The translations under genes and the position numbers were made by a program. From Paenibacillus sp. JNUCC-31 (GTDB lineage Bacteria > Bacillota > Bacilli > Paenibacillales > Paenibacillaceae), in the NCBI RefSeq assembly GCF_014844075.1, contig NZ_CP062165.1, forward strand, positions 2,852,001 through 2,916,000: a DNA stretch of 64,000 nt, written 5' to 3'. Below the pieces are notes generated by a model. It was not told the DNA's origin, did no database searches, and saw nothing but the letters and a program-made list of their open reading frames with translations. Of the stretch, positions 34,715 to 43,713 are shown piece by piece (the stretch's first letter is position 1; each line of letters opens with the position of its first letter).

Positions 34715-34920
34715 AACGTTTAACGAACCGAGCACACGCTATTGGGCCAAATAACACCATTTCTGCGGTCTAACGAACCTCAGACGCTTTATTTCCTCAT
34801 TCTGTGCTCCCTTTCGCCGCTTTTTACTAATTTCGTGGGATTAGCGTGTCTCCAGTTCGTTAGCTCTGGCATCCCACGCTAATCCCCGATATAAGGTGCC
34901 CTCGATTCGTTAGCGTTGGG
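34715..34920. repeat. Intergenic repeat array, four 23-bp cores at 50-bp period
   Basis: Cores of the form TAACGAAC-N3-G-N2-CACGCTATT lie at 34721-34743 and 34771-34793 on the plus strand and, inverted, at 34840-34862 and 34891-34912. Within each pair the period is 50 bp. The inner inverted arms CACGCTAATC/GATTAGCGTG allow a long stem. No coding potential is visible from 34643 to 34985. Confidence 0.65.
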
Positions 34921-34987
34921 AGATGAGACATCGTACACTGCATTGCATGATACACTGCTTCTTGCCCTGCATCACACCATTCACGAT

Positions 34988-35026
34988 AAATAGCCGGGAT
35001 CACCCAGAGGGTGCCCGGCTATTTTT
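34988..35026. terminator. Terminator after the ABC exporter operon
   Basis: AATAGCCGGG / CCCGGCTATT stem with inner CACCC/GGGTG and T-runs on either side, directly after the stop codon at 35041. Confidence 0.75.
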
Positions 35027-35040
35027 AACGCTGTCAGTTA

Positions 35041-36921
35041 TTAGATCGCCTGCGGCTGTTGCTCCGTGAACTGACTGTTGTACAGATCGGCATAGAAGCC
35101 CTGTTTGGCCATTAACTCCTCATGATTGCCCTGCTCAATGACGTTACCATGATCCATGACAAGAATCAGGTCGGCACCACGAATGGTGGACAATCTATGG
35201 GCAATGACAAAGCTGGTGCGATCCTTCATCAGATCATTCATCGCTTTCTGGATGAACACTTCAGTCCGCGTATCGACACTGCTCGTCGCTTCATCCAGAA
35301 TCAGAATGGCCGGATTCGCCAGAATCGCTCTCGCAATGGTCAGCAATTGCTTCTGTCCTTGGGAAATGTTCGATGCTTCTTCATTCAGCACCGTGTCATA
35401 TCCATCAGGCAAGGTACGAATGAAGTGATCGGCATGGGCTGCATCGGCCGCTCTGATGACTTCCTCTTCCGTTGCACCTTCCCGGCCATAGGCAATGTTG
35501 TCACGGATCGTTCCGTTGAACAGCCATGTGTCCTGAAGCACCATCCCAAACAGGCTACGCAGCTTACCGCGTTCCATGTCCACGATATTAACGCCGTCAA
35601 TCGTAATTTGGCCGTCCTGAATTTCATAGAAACGCATCAGGAGGTTGATCAAGGTCGTTTTCCCCGCCCCAGTAGGCCCGACAATGGCTACCGTCTGTCC
35701 CGGTTTTACATCAATATTCATATTATGAATGAGTAACTCATCCGCTTTATATCCAAAATTCACACCATGGAATGCAACGGCACCCTGTGGCTGCTGCAAT
35801 TGTACCGGTTTTGAAGACTCCGGAACTTCTTCCTCTTCATCCAGCAATTCAAATACCCGCTCCGCCGAAGCGATCGTGGACTGAATGATATTCGAGATGT
35901 TGGCGATTTGGTTGATCGGCTGAGTGAATTGACGGGAGTACTGTGTAAATGCAAGGATATCCCCGATGGAAATGGCACCACGCGTAACAAAGATCCCACC
36001 GACTACACAGATCAGCACGTAACCAAGGTTACCTACAAACGTCATCAGCGGCATGATAATACCCGAGATAAACTGGGCTTTCCAACCGGATTCATACAGT
36101 TCTTCGTTCACTTTTTCGAACTGTTCTACCGAATGCTCTTCCCGTCCAAAGGCTTTGACCACCTTGTGTCCGGTGTACATTTCCTCGACATGCCCGTTCA
36201 ATTCACCAAGTGATTTTTGCTGGCCTGCAAAGTGCTTTTGCGAACGGGATGCCACCAGCATTACAACAACTACGCTTAATGGCAGTGTCAAAATGGTAAT
36301 GAGGGTCATCCATGGACTAATGGTCAGCATCATGATGATAACTCCGACAATGGTGACTACAGACGTAATGAACTGTGCCAAACTTTGTTGGAGCGTATTA
36401 CTGATGTTGTCCACATCATTTGTCGCCCGGCTTAAGGTTTCCCCATGGGTACGGGAGTCAAAATATTTCAGTGGCAGACGTCCAACCTTGGCACTGATCT
36501 GCTCACGCATGTCATACACAACTCGCTGAGCGACACCAGCCATCAGATATTGCTGAATGTACATGAAAGCTGCACTAAACAGATAGAGTCCCACAAGCAG
36601 ATACAATACTTTCATCAAGGCAGGAAAATCAATCCCGGCACCTTGCACTCCCTGAAGGATGGCAATAGCGCCTTGACTGAGAATATCGGTCCCTTCCGCC
36701 ATAACCTTCGGACTGATGATGCTGAACACGGTACTTAGAATTGCAGCAACCAACACACCCAGCAAACGATAGCTATGAGGCTGAAGATAACGCATCAAGC
36801 GCCGCAGTGTACCCTTGAAATCCTTTGCTTTCTCCACAGGAGGCCGCATGCCCATTCCGCCTCCGGGATGACCCGGCCCGCCAGGGGGACGAGGTGACTT
36901 GCGTTCTGTACGTTCACTCAT
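35041..36921 (-). CDS. ABC exporter half-transporter (type IV), second subunit
   Basis: Membrane and ATPase domains in one chain of 626 residues; it would form a heterodimer with the product of the preceding gene. Seen: Pro/Gly/Met-rich cytoplasmic tail (1-30), six membrane helices (about 50-330), Walker A VGPTGAGKTT near residue 413, signature NISQGQKQLLTIARAI near 516, Walker B AILILDEATSS. The signature serine is in SQGQ instead of SGGQ. It resembles YfiC/LmrCD-type multidrug exporters. Its ATG overlaps the previous stop by 4 nt. Regulated with its partner by the MarR protein at the operon start. Confidence 0.9.
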   Translation of the reverse strand: MSERTERKSPRPPGGPGHPGGGMGMRPPVEKAKDFKGTLRRLMRYLQPHSYRLLGVLVAAILSTVFSIISPKVMAEGTDILSQGAIAILQGVQGAGIDFPALMKVLYLLVGLYLFSAAFMYIQQYLMAGVAQRVVYDMREQISAKVGRLPLKYFDSRTHGETLSRATNDVDNISNTLQQSLAQFITSVVTIVGVIIMMLTISPWMTLITILTLPLSVVVVMLVASRSQKHFAGQQKSLGELNGHVEEMYTGHKVVKAFGREEHSVEQFEKVNEELYESGWKAQFISGIIMPLMTFVGNLGYVLICVVGGIFVTRGAISIGDILAFTQYSRQFTQPINQIANISNIIQSTIASAERVFELLDEEEEVPESSKPVQLQQPQGAVAFHGVNFGYKADELLIHNMNIDVKPGQTVAIVGPTGAGKTTLINLLMRFYEIQDGQITIDGVNIVDMERGKLRSLFGMVLQDTWLFNGTIRDNIAYGREGATEEEVIRAADAAHADHFIRTLPDGYDTVLNEEASNISQGQKQLLTIARAILANPAILILDEATSSVDTRTEVFIQKAMNDLMKDRTSFVIAHRLSTIRGADLILVMDHGNVIEQGNHEELMAKQGFYADLYNSQFTEQQPQAI

Positions 36922-38645
36922 GCGATCTCCTCCTCTGTCAGCTGGGAGGATACAATCTCGCGATACACTTCATTGTGCTCCAGCAGCTCTCTATGTGTTC
37001 CTGAACCGACAATCCGTCCCTCATCCATCACCAGAATACGATCCGCATCCATCACCGTACTTACACGCTGAGCCACAATAAGCACTGCTGCTTCAGTCGT
37101 TTCAGTCTTCAGGGCAGCACGAAGTTTGGCATCGGTTTTGAAATCGAGAGCCGAGAAGCTGTCATCAAAAATATATACTTCCGGACGGCGAATGAGTGCG
37201 CGTGCAATGGACAAACGCTGCTTCTGTCCACCGGATACGTTGTTACCTCCCTGCGCAATGACGCTGTCGTAACCGTCTTTCATCTCCGTAATGAAGTTCT
37301 CTGCCTGGGCCGTTTGAGCGGCTCGCACAATTTCCTCCATCGTGGCGTCATCCTTCCCGTGCCGAATATTCTCCGCAATCGTTCCGGTGAAAAGAACCGC
37401 CTTCTGCGGTACAAATCCAATTTTGGCCCGCAAATCTTCCTGCCGAAGCTCACGCACATCCGTACCATTCACCCGTACAGTACCCTCGGTTACATCATAA
37501 AAACGTGGGATAAGACTAAGTAATGTGGATTTCCCTGAGCCCGTACCGCCAATAATGGCTGTAGTCTCACCCGGGCGTGCCGTAAATGAAATGCCTGACA
37601 AAGCAGCATTCTCTGCACCCGGATAACGGAATGTCACGTTGTCGAATTCAATGGTGCCTTGCAGCGATTTCATATTTCGAGGCTGCTCTGGGTTGCTGAG
37701 ATCCGGATGCATATCCAATACTTCGTTGATCCGCTCTGCCGAAGCCGAAGCTCTTGGAATCATGACAAAGATAATGGAGACCATAATGAGAGAGAACATG
37801 ATTTGCATCGCATACTGAATAAAGGCAATCAATGAACCAATATCCATATTGCCGCTGTCAATCCGCTGTCCACCAAAATAAAGGATCGCAATCATAGAAA
37901 AGTTCATAACCAGCATCATGACAGGCATTAATGTTGCCATGAGTACATTCACTTTAATGGAAACGTCTCTCAGATCCGTATTGGCTCCATTAAAACGAAC
38001 ACGCTCATGCTCCCCGCGATTAAAGGAACGAACTACACGAATCCCTGTTAGTTGCTCACGCAATACCAAATTAAGTCGGTCCAGCTTTTTCTGAATTTGT
38101 TTGAACAAAGGCAGACCCTTCGCACCAATCAGTGCAATGGCTCCCGCCAGCACAGGCAGGACCACCAGGAAGATGGTCGATAATTTGGCATCCTGGGATA
38201 CAGCCATAAAGATACCACCGATACACATCATCGGAGCCATAACCATCATGCGCAGCATCATCGTTAGTACGTTCTGAACCTGCGTTATATCATTGGTCGT
38301 ACGGGTAATCAGCGATGCTGTACCCAATTTATCGAATTCCTGTAACGAAAAGTTCTCCACATGGCGGAACACTCTGCTGCGCAGTTTTTTGGCAAATCCA
38401 CCCGCTGTACGGGAGGACAGATAACTGGCTGTTACGGAACAGGCTGTGCCTCCAATGGCGATTACCAGCATCCAGCCGCCAATCTGCCAGATGTAAGGAA
38501 CATCCCCTTTTACGATACCGTCATTGACGATATCCGCCATCAGGGTTGGCAAGTACAGCTCAGCCAATGACTGCAGCAGCACCAGACCCAAAATAAAGAA
38601 AATGGGGATTCGGTACGGCTTCAGCATGCGAAACAATTTCATCAT
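36918..38645 (-). CDS. ABC exporter half-transporter (type IV), first subunit
   Basis: Partner of the downstream exporter, 575 residues, YfiB-like. Seen: six membrane helices in the first 310 residues, Walker A IGGTGSGKST near residue 368, Q-loop GFVPQKAVLF, signature NVSGGQKQRLSIARAL near 469. The residue after Walker B IFDD is aspartate-serine (FDDSFSALD) where a catalytic glutamate is expected (FDEAT), as in the degenerate site of heterodimeric exporters. It overlaps marR and its partner gene by 4 nt each, so all three are one transcript. Substrates unknown, probably drugs or hydrophobic compounds. Confidence 0.9.
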   Translation of the reverse strand: MMKLFRMLKPYRIPIFFILGLVLLQSLAELYLPTLMADIVNDGIVKGDVPYIWQIGGWMLVIAIGGTACSVTASYLSSRTAGGFAKKLRSRVFRHVENFSLQEFDKLGTASLITRTTNDITQVQNVLTMMLRMMVMAPMMCIGGIFMAVSQDAKLSTIFLVVLPVLAGAIALIGAKGLPLFKQIQKKLDRLNLVLREQLTGIRVVRSFNRGEHERVRFNGANTDLRDVSIKVNVLMATLMPVMMLVMNFSMIAILYFGGQRIDSGNMDIGSLIAFIQYAMQIMFSLIMVSIIFVMIPRASASAERINEVLDMHPDLSNPEQPRNMKSLQGTIEFDNVTFRYPGAENAALSGISFTARPGETTAIIGGTGSGKSTLLSLIPRFYDVTEGTVRVNGTDVRELRQEDLRAKIGFVPQKAVLFTGTIAENIRHGKDDATMEEIVRAAQTAQAENFITEMKDGYDSVIAQGGNNVSGGQKQRLSIARALIRRPEVYIFDDSFSALDFKTDAKLRAALKTETTEAAVLIVAQRVSTVMDADRILVMDEGRIVGSGTHRELLEHNEVYREIVSSQLTEEEIA

Positions 38646-39184
38646 GGCTTATCATCTCCTTGTGTGGACGTATCCGTCTGTTGGGAAACCAATGTATCAA
38701 AAAAGGTGTACACCTTGGTCAACAACTCCGCTAATTGAAGACTGTCTTCCTCTCCCAAATGCTCGACGAGCTGGTTGAATGTTTGCATTCGCTCCTCATG
38801 TGCAGCTCGAATAATCTCTCGGCCTGCGTCGGTAATGGTGATGCGAACTGCCCGTCGATCCTCGGGGTCCATAGTTCGCTTGACCAGTCCCTCATCCTCA
38901 AGACCTCGAATGACAGGAGTAATCGTCGGTGATTTTACGCGCAACAAAGCACTGATTTCCGATACTTTCAGTCCTGGATGATTCGATTGGATTGTGTCAT
39001 TGAAATCAGGCGGATTGTCCTTCCAGTTCAACCGTTCTCCAGGATGCATGCCGTGGAGTAAACTGCCCAATACCATAATTTCATTATGATTGCGCCCATG
39101 AGGTTTATGCTGCCTCCATTTGCCTTTACTAAACTGCATGATGGAGTATAAAACCTTCTGGGCGACCGGATCTATACCAGTCAT
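38642..39184 (-). CDS. MarR-family regulator of the ABC exporter
   Basis: Repressor of 180 residues, first gene of the exporter operon. Seen: winged helix-turn-helix VSEISALLRVKSPTITPVI at about 82-100 and wing DPEDRRAVRITIT, flanked by dimerisation helices. A frame open 31 codons upstream lacks a ribosome site; GAGGGGGG lies before the ATG at 39184. It probably represses its own operon by binding the three 16-bp repeats at 39243-39288 and is released by transported compounds. Confidence 0.9.
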   Translation of the reverse strand: MTGIDPVAQKVLYSIMQFSKGKWRQHKPHGRNHNEIMVLGSLLHGMHPGERLNWKDNPPDFNDTIQSNHPGLKVSEISALLRVKSPTITPVIRGLEDEGLVKRTMDPEDRRAVRITITDAGREIIRAAHEERMQTFNQLVEHLGEEDSLQLAELLTKVYTFFDTLVSQQTDTSTQGDDKP

Positions 39185-39242
39185 TATTGTCCCCCCTCTT
39201 ATTTTCGTTATCATTCCATAGAGATCCAACACCATAGGATAT

Positions 39243-39288
39243 CTATTAAATAGCATCTCAATTAAATAGCCATTCAATTAATTAGGTG
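39243..39288. promoter_or_regulatory. Three 16-bp direct repeats upstream of marR
   Basis: Cores ATTAAATAGC (39245-39254), ATTAAATAGC (39261-39270) and ATTAATTAGG (39277-39286) recur every 16 bp, preceded by TCA or TCT. They are 60-100 bp upstream of the marR start, where the promoter should be, and are likely regulator sites. Confidence 0.6.
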
Positions 39289-39345
39289 TACTAAGTATAT
39301 TCTTGTGAAAGTTGAAAGTCAAACAACAAATTTATATATAAATTT

Positions 39346-39379
39346 AACACCCCAAGAGGCTACTTAGGCTTGGGGTGTT
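39346..39379 (+). other. Stem-loop in the leader of the SLH gene
   Basis: AACACCCCAAG / CTTGGGGTGTT forms a perfect 11-bp stem with a 12-nt loop. A T-rich stretch, GGGTTTGTC, follows. It sits 86 bp before the SLH gene; it could be an mRNA stabiliser or a terminator facing marR. Confidence 0.4.
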
Positions 39380-39464
39380 GGGTTTGTCATTTTCCCGTCA
39401 TTGGCAGTAGATATACTTGTTTTAAAAGCAATTAGTCACAATTTGAAGGAGATGAAGGTTCGAA

Positions 39465-41738
39465 ATGAACAGGTTTACAATAGGAAAAACAGGGGTGCTG
39501 CTGGCTTTGTTTGCAGCTTTGCTGAGCGGTTGCGTGGGAAACTACTCTTCCGCAAAGGTTGTTTTTAAGAATGATAAGCCAAATGCAGACGAACAGCTTT
39601 ATATCCGTTATGCGGATGGAACTGTAGCTGACGTTCCAAATCCCGAAGCGGAAACAACCGTTACCGTTCCACTCGATAATAGTAAATTAACGGTCGGTGG
39701 ATATATTGAAAGCAACGACATCGCATGGGTACCGCAATACTCCTATGACTCAAGTGATTTTTCAGATATTAAGCTGAATATCGACGCCATTGCGAACACA
39801 AAACCTTCCATGTCCGCTCATCGTGTGGATTTCACCGAAGCGCCGAAGATGGATGCCTCTCATCCTGGATACGCAAGTGTTACACTTAGCGTATATGACG
39901 GTCAAGATGATCTTGTGGATGGTCAGACCGAAATCTTTTTGAAAAGCGATACTTCGAACGTGTTGTTTTATAACACCAATCCACGGCCGAATAGCGGACA
40001 AATGACAGCTAATGGAGCATTTTCCTGGTATACGACAAACGGATACGTCACATTCCTTATTCAAGCCAATTCTCCTCAAATCAATAAAAAAATTAGTGTG
40101 TATTCCGGATCTAAGCTTCTGACGGATAATCTCTTTCATGTCGTGTCCGATATCAAGGTATACAGCACGAACGTCGCCAATTCGATTCCAACGGGCCAAA
40201 CGTTGTCCATGAATGCAGAGGTGACCCCAGCGAACGCAATTAACCCTGCCGTAACCTGGTCTGTCACCAATGAAACAGGAACAGCAACCATCGACTCAGA
40301 GTCAGGTGTACTGACAGCCGGAGATCCAGGGACGGTCTTGGTACAGGCTACTGCAACGGATGGTAGTGGAGTCGTCGGCAGTGTTCGAGTTACGATCACG
40401 CCACTTCCCGTTCTGGTGAACTCCATTACCGTAACAGGAAACACCTCTGTACAAGTGGGCCAGTCCATTCCATTGACCGCGAATGTTCTGCCAGCTGATG
40501 CAACGAATTCTTCAGTCGTATGGACAGTACAGAACGGAACTGGCAAAGCGACCATTGATACGAACGGAGTGCTGACTGGAACTTCCGCAGGAACCGTTCT
40601 GGTTCAAGCCAAAGCAGCAGATGGCAGCGAAGTATTGGGTGACGTTGAGATCACGGTTACACCTGTTCTCGTGAACTCCATTACCGTAACAGGAAACACC
40701 TCTGTACAAGCGGGCCAGTCCATTCCATTGACCGCGAATGTTCTGCCAGCTGATGCAACGAATTCTTCAGTCGTATGGACAGTACAGAACAGAACTGGCA
40801 AAGCGACCATTGATACGCACGGAATGCTGACTGGAACTTCCGCAGGAACCGTTCTGGTTCAAGCCAAAGCAGCAGATCTTTCAGGCGTGTTCGGAACCAA
40901 AACCATTGAGATTACCGCGATCAACAATGGGGGTACAGGAGGCAACACAGGTGGAAGTACTGGAGGAAGTACTGGAGGTAGTTCAGGTGGCGGTTCAAGC
41001 TCAACGCCGACCACTGCCCCAACACCAGCACCAACTCCTGTGGTAAAACCGGAGCCGACTCCCGAGCCAACAACGATACCAAACGCTGTATCAGGAGCGA
41101 AATTCAACGAGCAAGTCGTGAATTTGGATAACCTTATGACGAGCCTTAACCAAAAAATTAAAGCAGCACAGTCTAATCCTGCTGTACAGTTATCGGATAC
41201 AAGTAAGCACTGGGCTGCATCAACAGTAAATACCTTCGTGAAGCTGGGAGTCGTAACAGGTTATGCCGATGGCTCCTTCCACCCGAACGCCAGTATCACA
41301 CGTGCCGAGTTTGCAACGCTGATCGCCAAAGTATTCGATCTATCGAGTAGCCAGGGCAGTGCAATGAGTGACGTATCCGGTCACTGGGCCGAAGCTTCCA
41401 TTCGCTCCCTGCAAGGTAAGGGCATATTATCGGGCTACCCCGACGGCACATTCAAGCCAAATCAGGAGATTAAGCGTTCCGAGATGATCGCCATCATCTC
41501 TCGCATTATGGATCTGAGGAATGTAATCACGACGGAAGCCCCTGTCATCACGGACCTTGAACAGACCTGGAATAAAGAGCAGCTTCAGCAGGCTGCTGCA
41601 GCCGGAATCATCACAGGAGACGGAAAAGGACAGTTCCATCCCGCAGACTCCGCCTCCCGTGCTGAAGCACTGACGATTATGCTACGAGTGCTCCAGACCA
41701 ATCCCGAACTTGGTGCACTTCTGAAATCCATCCAATAA
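39465..41738 (+). CDS. SLH-domain lipoprotein with Big_2 repeats
   Basis: Surface protein of 757 residues with two apparent anchors. Seen: signal peptide with lipobox LLSGC (cysteine near residue 23), an N-terminal domain of about 200 residues that I do not recognise, three bacterial Ig-like Big_2 domains (about 225-310, 312-400, 400-485), a Gly/Ser then Pro/Thr-rich linker (490-545), and three SLH motifs with TGYADGSFHPNASITRAEF, SGYPDGTFKPNQEIKRSE and a weaker ITGDGKGQFHP. SLH motifs bind pyruvylated cell-wall polymer. Big_2 domains 2 and 3 are nearly identical at DNA level, a 255-bp duplication. Role: cell-surface structure or adhesion, inferred. Confidence 0.88.
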   Translation: MNRFTIGKTGVLLALFAALLSGCVGNYSSAKVVFKNDKPNADEQLYIRYADGTVADVPNPEAETTVTVPLDNSKLTVGGYIESNDIAWVPQYSYDSSDFSDIKLNIDAIANTKPSMSAHRVDFTEAPKMDASHPGYASVTLSVYDGQDDLVDGQTEIFLKSDTSNVLFYNTNPRPNSGQMTANGAFSWYTTNGYVTFLIQANSPQINKKISVYSGSKLLTDNLFHVVSDIKVYSTNVANSIPTGQTLSMNAEVTPANAINPAVTWSVTNETGTATIDSESGVLTAGDPGTVLVQATATDGSGVVGSVRVTITPLPVLVNSITVTGNTSVQVGQSIPLTANVLPADATNSSVVWTVQNGTGKATIDTNGVLTGTSAGTVLVQAKAADGSEVLGDVEITVTPVLVNSITVTGNTSVQAGQSIPLTANVLPADATNSSVVWTVQNRTGKATIDTHGMLTGTSAGTVLVQAKAADLSGVFGTKTIEITAINNGGTGGNTGGSTGGSTGGSSGGGSSSTPTTAPTPAPTPVVKPEPTPEPTTIPNAVSGAKFNEQVVNLDNLMTSLNQKIKAAQSNPAVQLSDTSKHWAASTVNTFVKLGVVTGYADGSFHPNASITRAEFATLIAKVFDLSSSQGSAMSDVSGHWAEASIRSLQGKGILSGYPDGTFKPNQEIKRSEMIAIISRIMDLRNVITTEAPVITDLEQTWNKEQLQQAAAAGIITGDGKGQFHPADSASRAEALTIMLRVLQTNPELGALLKSIQ
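40416..40877 (+). repeat. Near-identical tandem duplication of a Big_2 domain
   Basis: The segment from GTGAACTCCATTACCGTAAC at 40416 to about 40622 recurs from 40671 to about 40877, exactly 255 bp (85 codons) later, with only a handful of differences. The separating part, 40623-40670, is unique. Confidence 0.88.
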
Positions 41739-41753
41739 GTCCGGAATCACATC

Positions 41754-41792
41754 AGTCCGCTCGGCCTCTCGAAGGCAGAGTGGACTTTTTTT
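41754..41792 (+). terminator. Terminator after the SLH gene
   Basis: AGTCC-G-CTC arm with a GCCT-CTCG-AAGGC inner hairpin closes on GAG-T-GGACT, followed by seven T. Confidence 0.85.
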
Positions 41793-41904
41793 CAAACAAA
41801 AAAATGTAAATCCCCCTTTCAAACACATATGTTTTTGATTCTATTTCTGCTAAAATTGGATGCATATCATGCAAGAATATGACTTGATTAAAGGCGGCTC
41901 ATCT

Positions 41905-43713
41905 ATGAATTATAATCTGTACTTATCTGCACTATTGATGGCTGCAACCTGCTGTTCTTTAATGATGGCTTACCTCTCCTACAAAAGAAGAAATTTGCCC
42001 ATTGCTGTTAGTTACGGCCTCGGGATGTTTGTCAGTTCTTTTTATACTTTCGGGTACGCATTTGAGATCGTTAGCGGAAGCCTGGATCAGATCCAATTCT
42101 GGCTCCGAATCGAATATATCGGCATTCTGCTCGGTCCCATCTGTTTCTTTCTTATGGTGCTGCAATATACGGGACGAGAAGCCTGGGTACGCATGCGTAA
42201 CGTTTTATTGCTGCTCATTGTACCTCTCCTTACGTTTATCGCACATATCACCAATAAGTCGCATCACCTATACTACAAGAGTATGACGATCGATAATTCC
42301 GCAGGCTTTCCTCTGTTCTCTTTTGAGAAAGGACCCCTATATCAGGTTCATGTCCTATTTTCCTACACGCTGTTTTTTATGGGTATTTTCTTCCTTGTAC
42401 AGATGTTCCGACGTGCTATACCACGCATGAAAAAGCAAATCTCGCTGATGATTCTTGGCTCCTGGGGGCCATTCGGTTTTTCTCTTGTTTACTTAAGTGG
42501 TGTCCTCCATTCACCAATCGATATCTCACCTTTTGGATTTATCATCTCGGGTGTCTTCTTTATGTGGGGAATCTTTCAATTCAACATGTTTCGTTTGGCT
42601 CCGCTGGCTTGGCAAAAGGTGTTTGAGTCCATGCAGGATGCTGTCATTGTCTTTGATCTGGACCACGTCTTAACCAGTTTCAATCGCTCTGCACGTGGAG
42701 TTATTGAGGGACTGCACCCCAAACATATTGGTCAGCCCGCAAGTCTTGTCCTTGCGGATTACCCACTTCTATTGGAGAAATTGATCCAGCAACCCTCTTT
42801 TGCCAGCAAGGTTCGGCTATCCGGCGTGCAAAGTAACAAGTTGTATAATGTACATTTTTCTCTGGTAACTCACCGAGGCGGGAAACACATCGGCAAAATG
42901 ATGCTGCTCAGCGATGTGACTGAAGCCATCCGGGCAGAAGATAAGCTTCAGGATAATGCCAGAAAATTAACTGAATTGAACACATTCAAGGACAGAATGT
43001 TCAATGTGGTCGCTCACGATATTCGTGATCCCGTTGCCGTACTTGTCAATCTGATGGATTTGCTTGAAGAAGAGATACAGGACTTCGGCGGGGATTCGGA
43101 GGAGATTGTTCAGGAGATGAGACAACAGATCCAGAATACGTTCGCCTTGGTGGAGGGATTGCTCGAATGGTTCCGTAGTCAGAGCGGAGGCCAGGTCTTT
43201 CATCCCGTGGAGCGGAACCTGACCCATTCCGTTGAAGCGAGCATACGTCTGCTTCGCTTGCGCAGTGAAAATAAGCAGATTCGGATCATTTCTAACATAT
43301 CGCCGGGAATCTCCGTATATGCAGACAAGGATATGCTCGATCTGATCCTTCGAAATCTGTTATCCAATAGCATTAAATTTACGAATTTGGGTGGACGAAT
43401 CACATTGAACGCTAATCGGGTGGACCAGCATATTGTCGTATCCGTAAGTGATACCGGGGAAGGCATCTCGGATGAACATGCACACTCTCTCCTTCAGGAC
43501 GAATATCCGATATCTGCCACAGGAACTGCTGGAGAACGAGGGATCGGGTTTGGATTGAATCTGTGCAGAGAGTTCGTGCGCCTGAACGGGGGCGAAATCT
43601 GGTTTGACAGCAAACTCTCACAGGGCAGCAATTTCTACTTTTCCGTTCCGGTTCCTCCTGAACCTGGTGCGGCTCAGCCACTATTCTCAATGAAAGCGGG
43701 GATTGGGGCATGA
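41905..43713 (+). CDS. Sensor histidine kinase with N-terminal 7TM domain
   Basis: Membrane kinase of 602 residues. Seen: seven hydrophobic segments in the first 225 residues (histidine-kinase N-terminal 7TM type), a PAS-like region (about 230-345), HisKA with H371 in VVAHDIRDP, then HATPase with NLLSNSIKF, DTGEGIS and GIGFGLNLC. All ATP-binding boxes look intact. GGCGG before the ATG at 41905 is preferred over a start 15 codons upstream. Its stop overlaps the next start in ATGA, so it forms a pair with the BTAD-type regulator that follows. Signal unknown. Confidence 0.9.
   Translation: MNYNLYLSALLMAATCCSLMMAYLSYKRRNLPIAVSYGLGMFVSSFYTFGYAFEIVSGSLDQIQFWLRIEYIGILLGPICFFLMVLQYTGREAWVRMRNVLLLLIVPLLTFIAHITNKSHHLYYKSMTIDNSAGFPLFSFEKGPLYQVHVLFSYTLFFMGIFFLVQMFRRAIPRMKKQISLMILGSWGPFGFSLVYLSGVLHSPIDISPFGFIISGVFFMWGIFQFNMFRLAPLAWQKVFESMQDAVIVFDLDHVLTSFNRSARGVIEGLHPKHIGQPASLVLADYPLLLEKLIQQPSFASKVRLSGVQSNKLYNVHFSLVTHRGGKHIGKMMLLSDVTEAIRAEDKLQDNARKLTELNTFKDRMFNVVAHDIRDPVAVLVNLMDLLEEEIQDFGGDSEEIVQEMRQQIQNTFALVEGLLEWFRSQSGGQVFHPVERNLTHSVEASIRLLRLRSENKQIRIISNISPGISVYADKDMLDLILRNLLSNSIKFTNLGGRITLNANRVDQHIVVSVSDTGEGISDEHAHSLLQDEYPISATGTAGERGIGFGLNLCREFVRLNGGEIWFDSKLSQGSNFYFSVPVPPEPGAAQPLFSMKAGIGA

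Noticed and set aside
34715..34920. CRISPR array
   Set aside because: Only four diverged cores in two orientations, no equal repeats and no cas genes.
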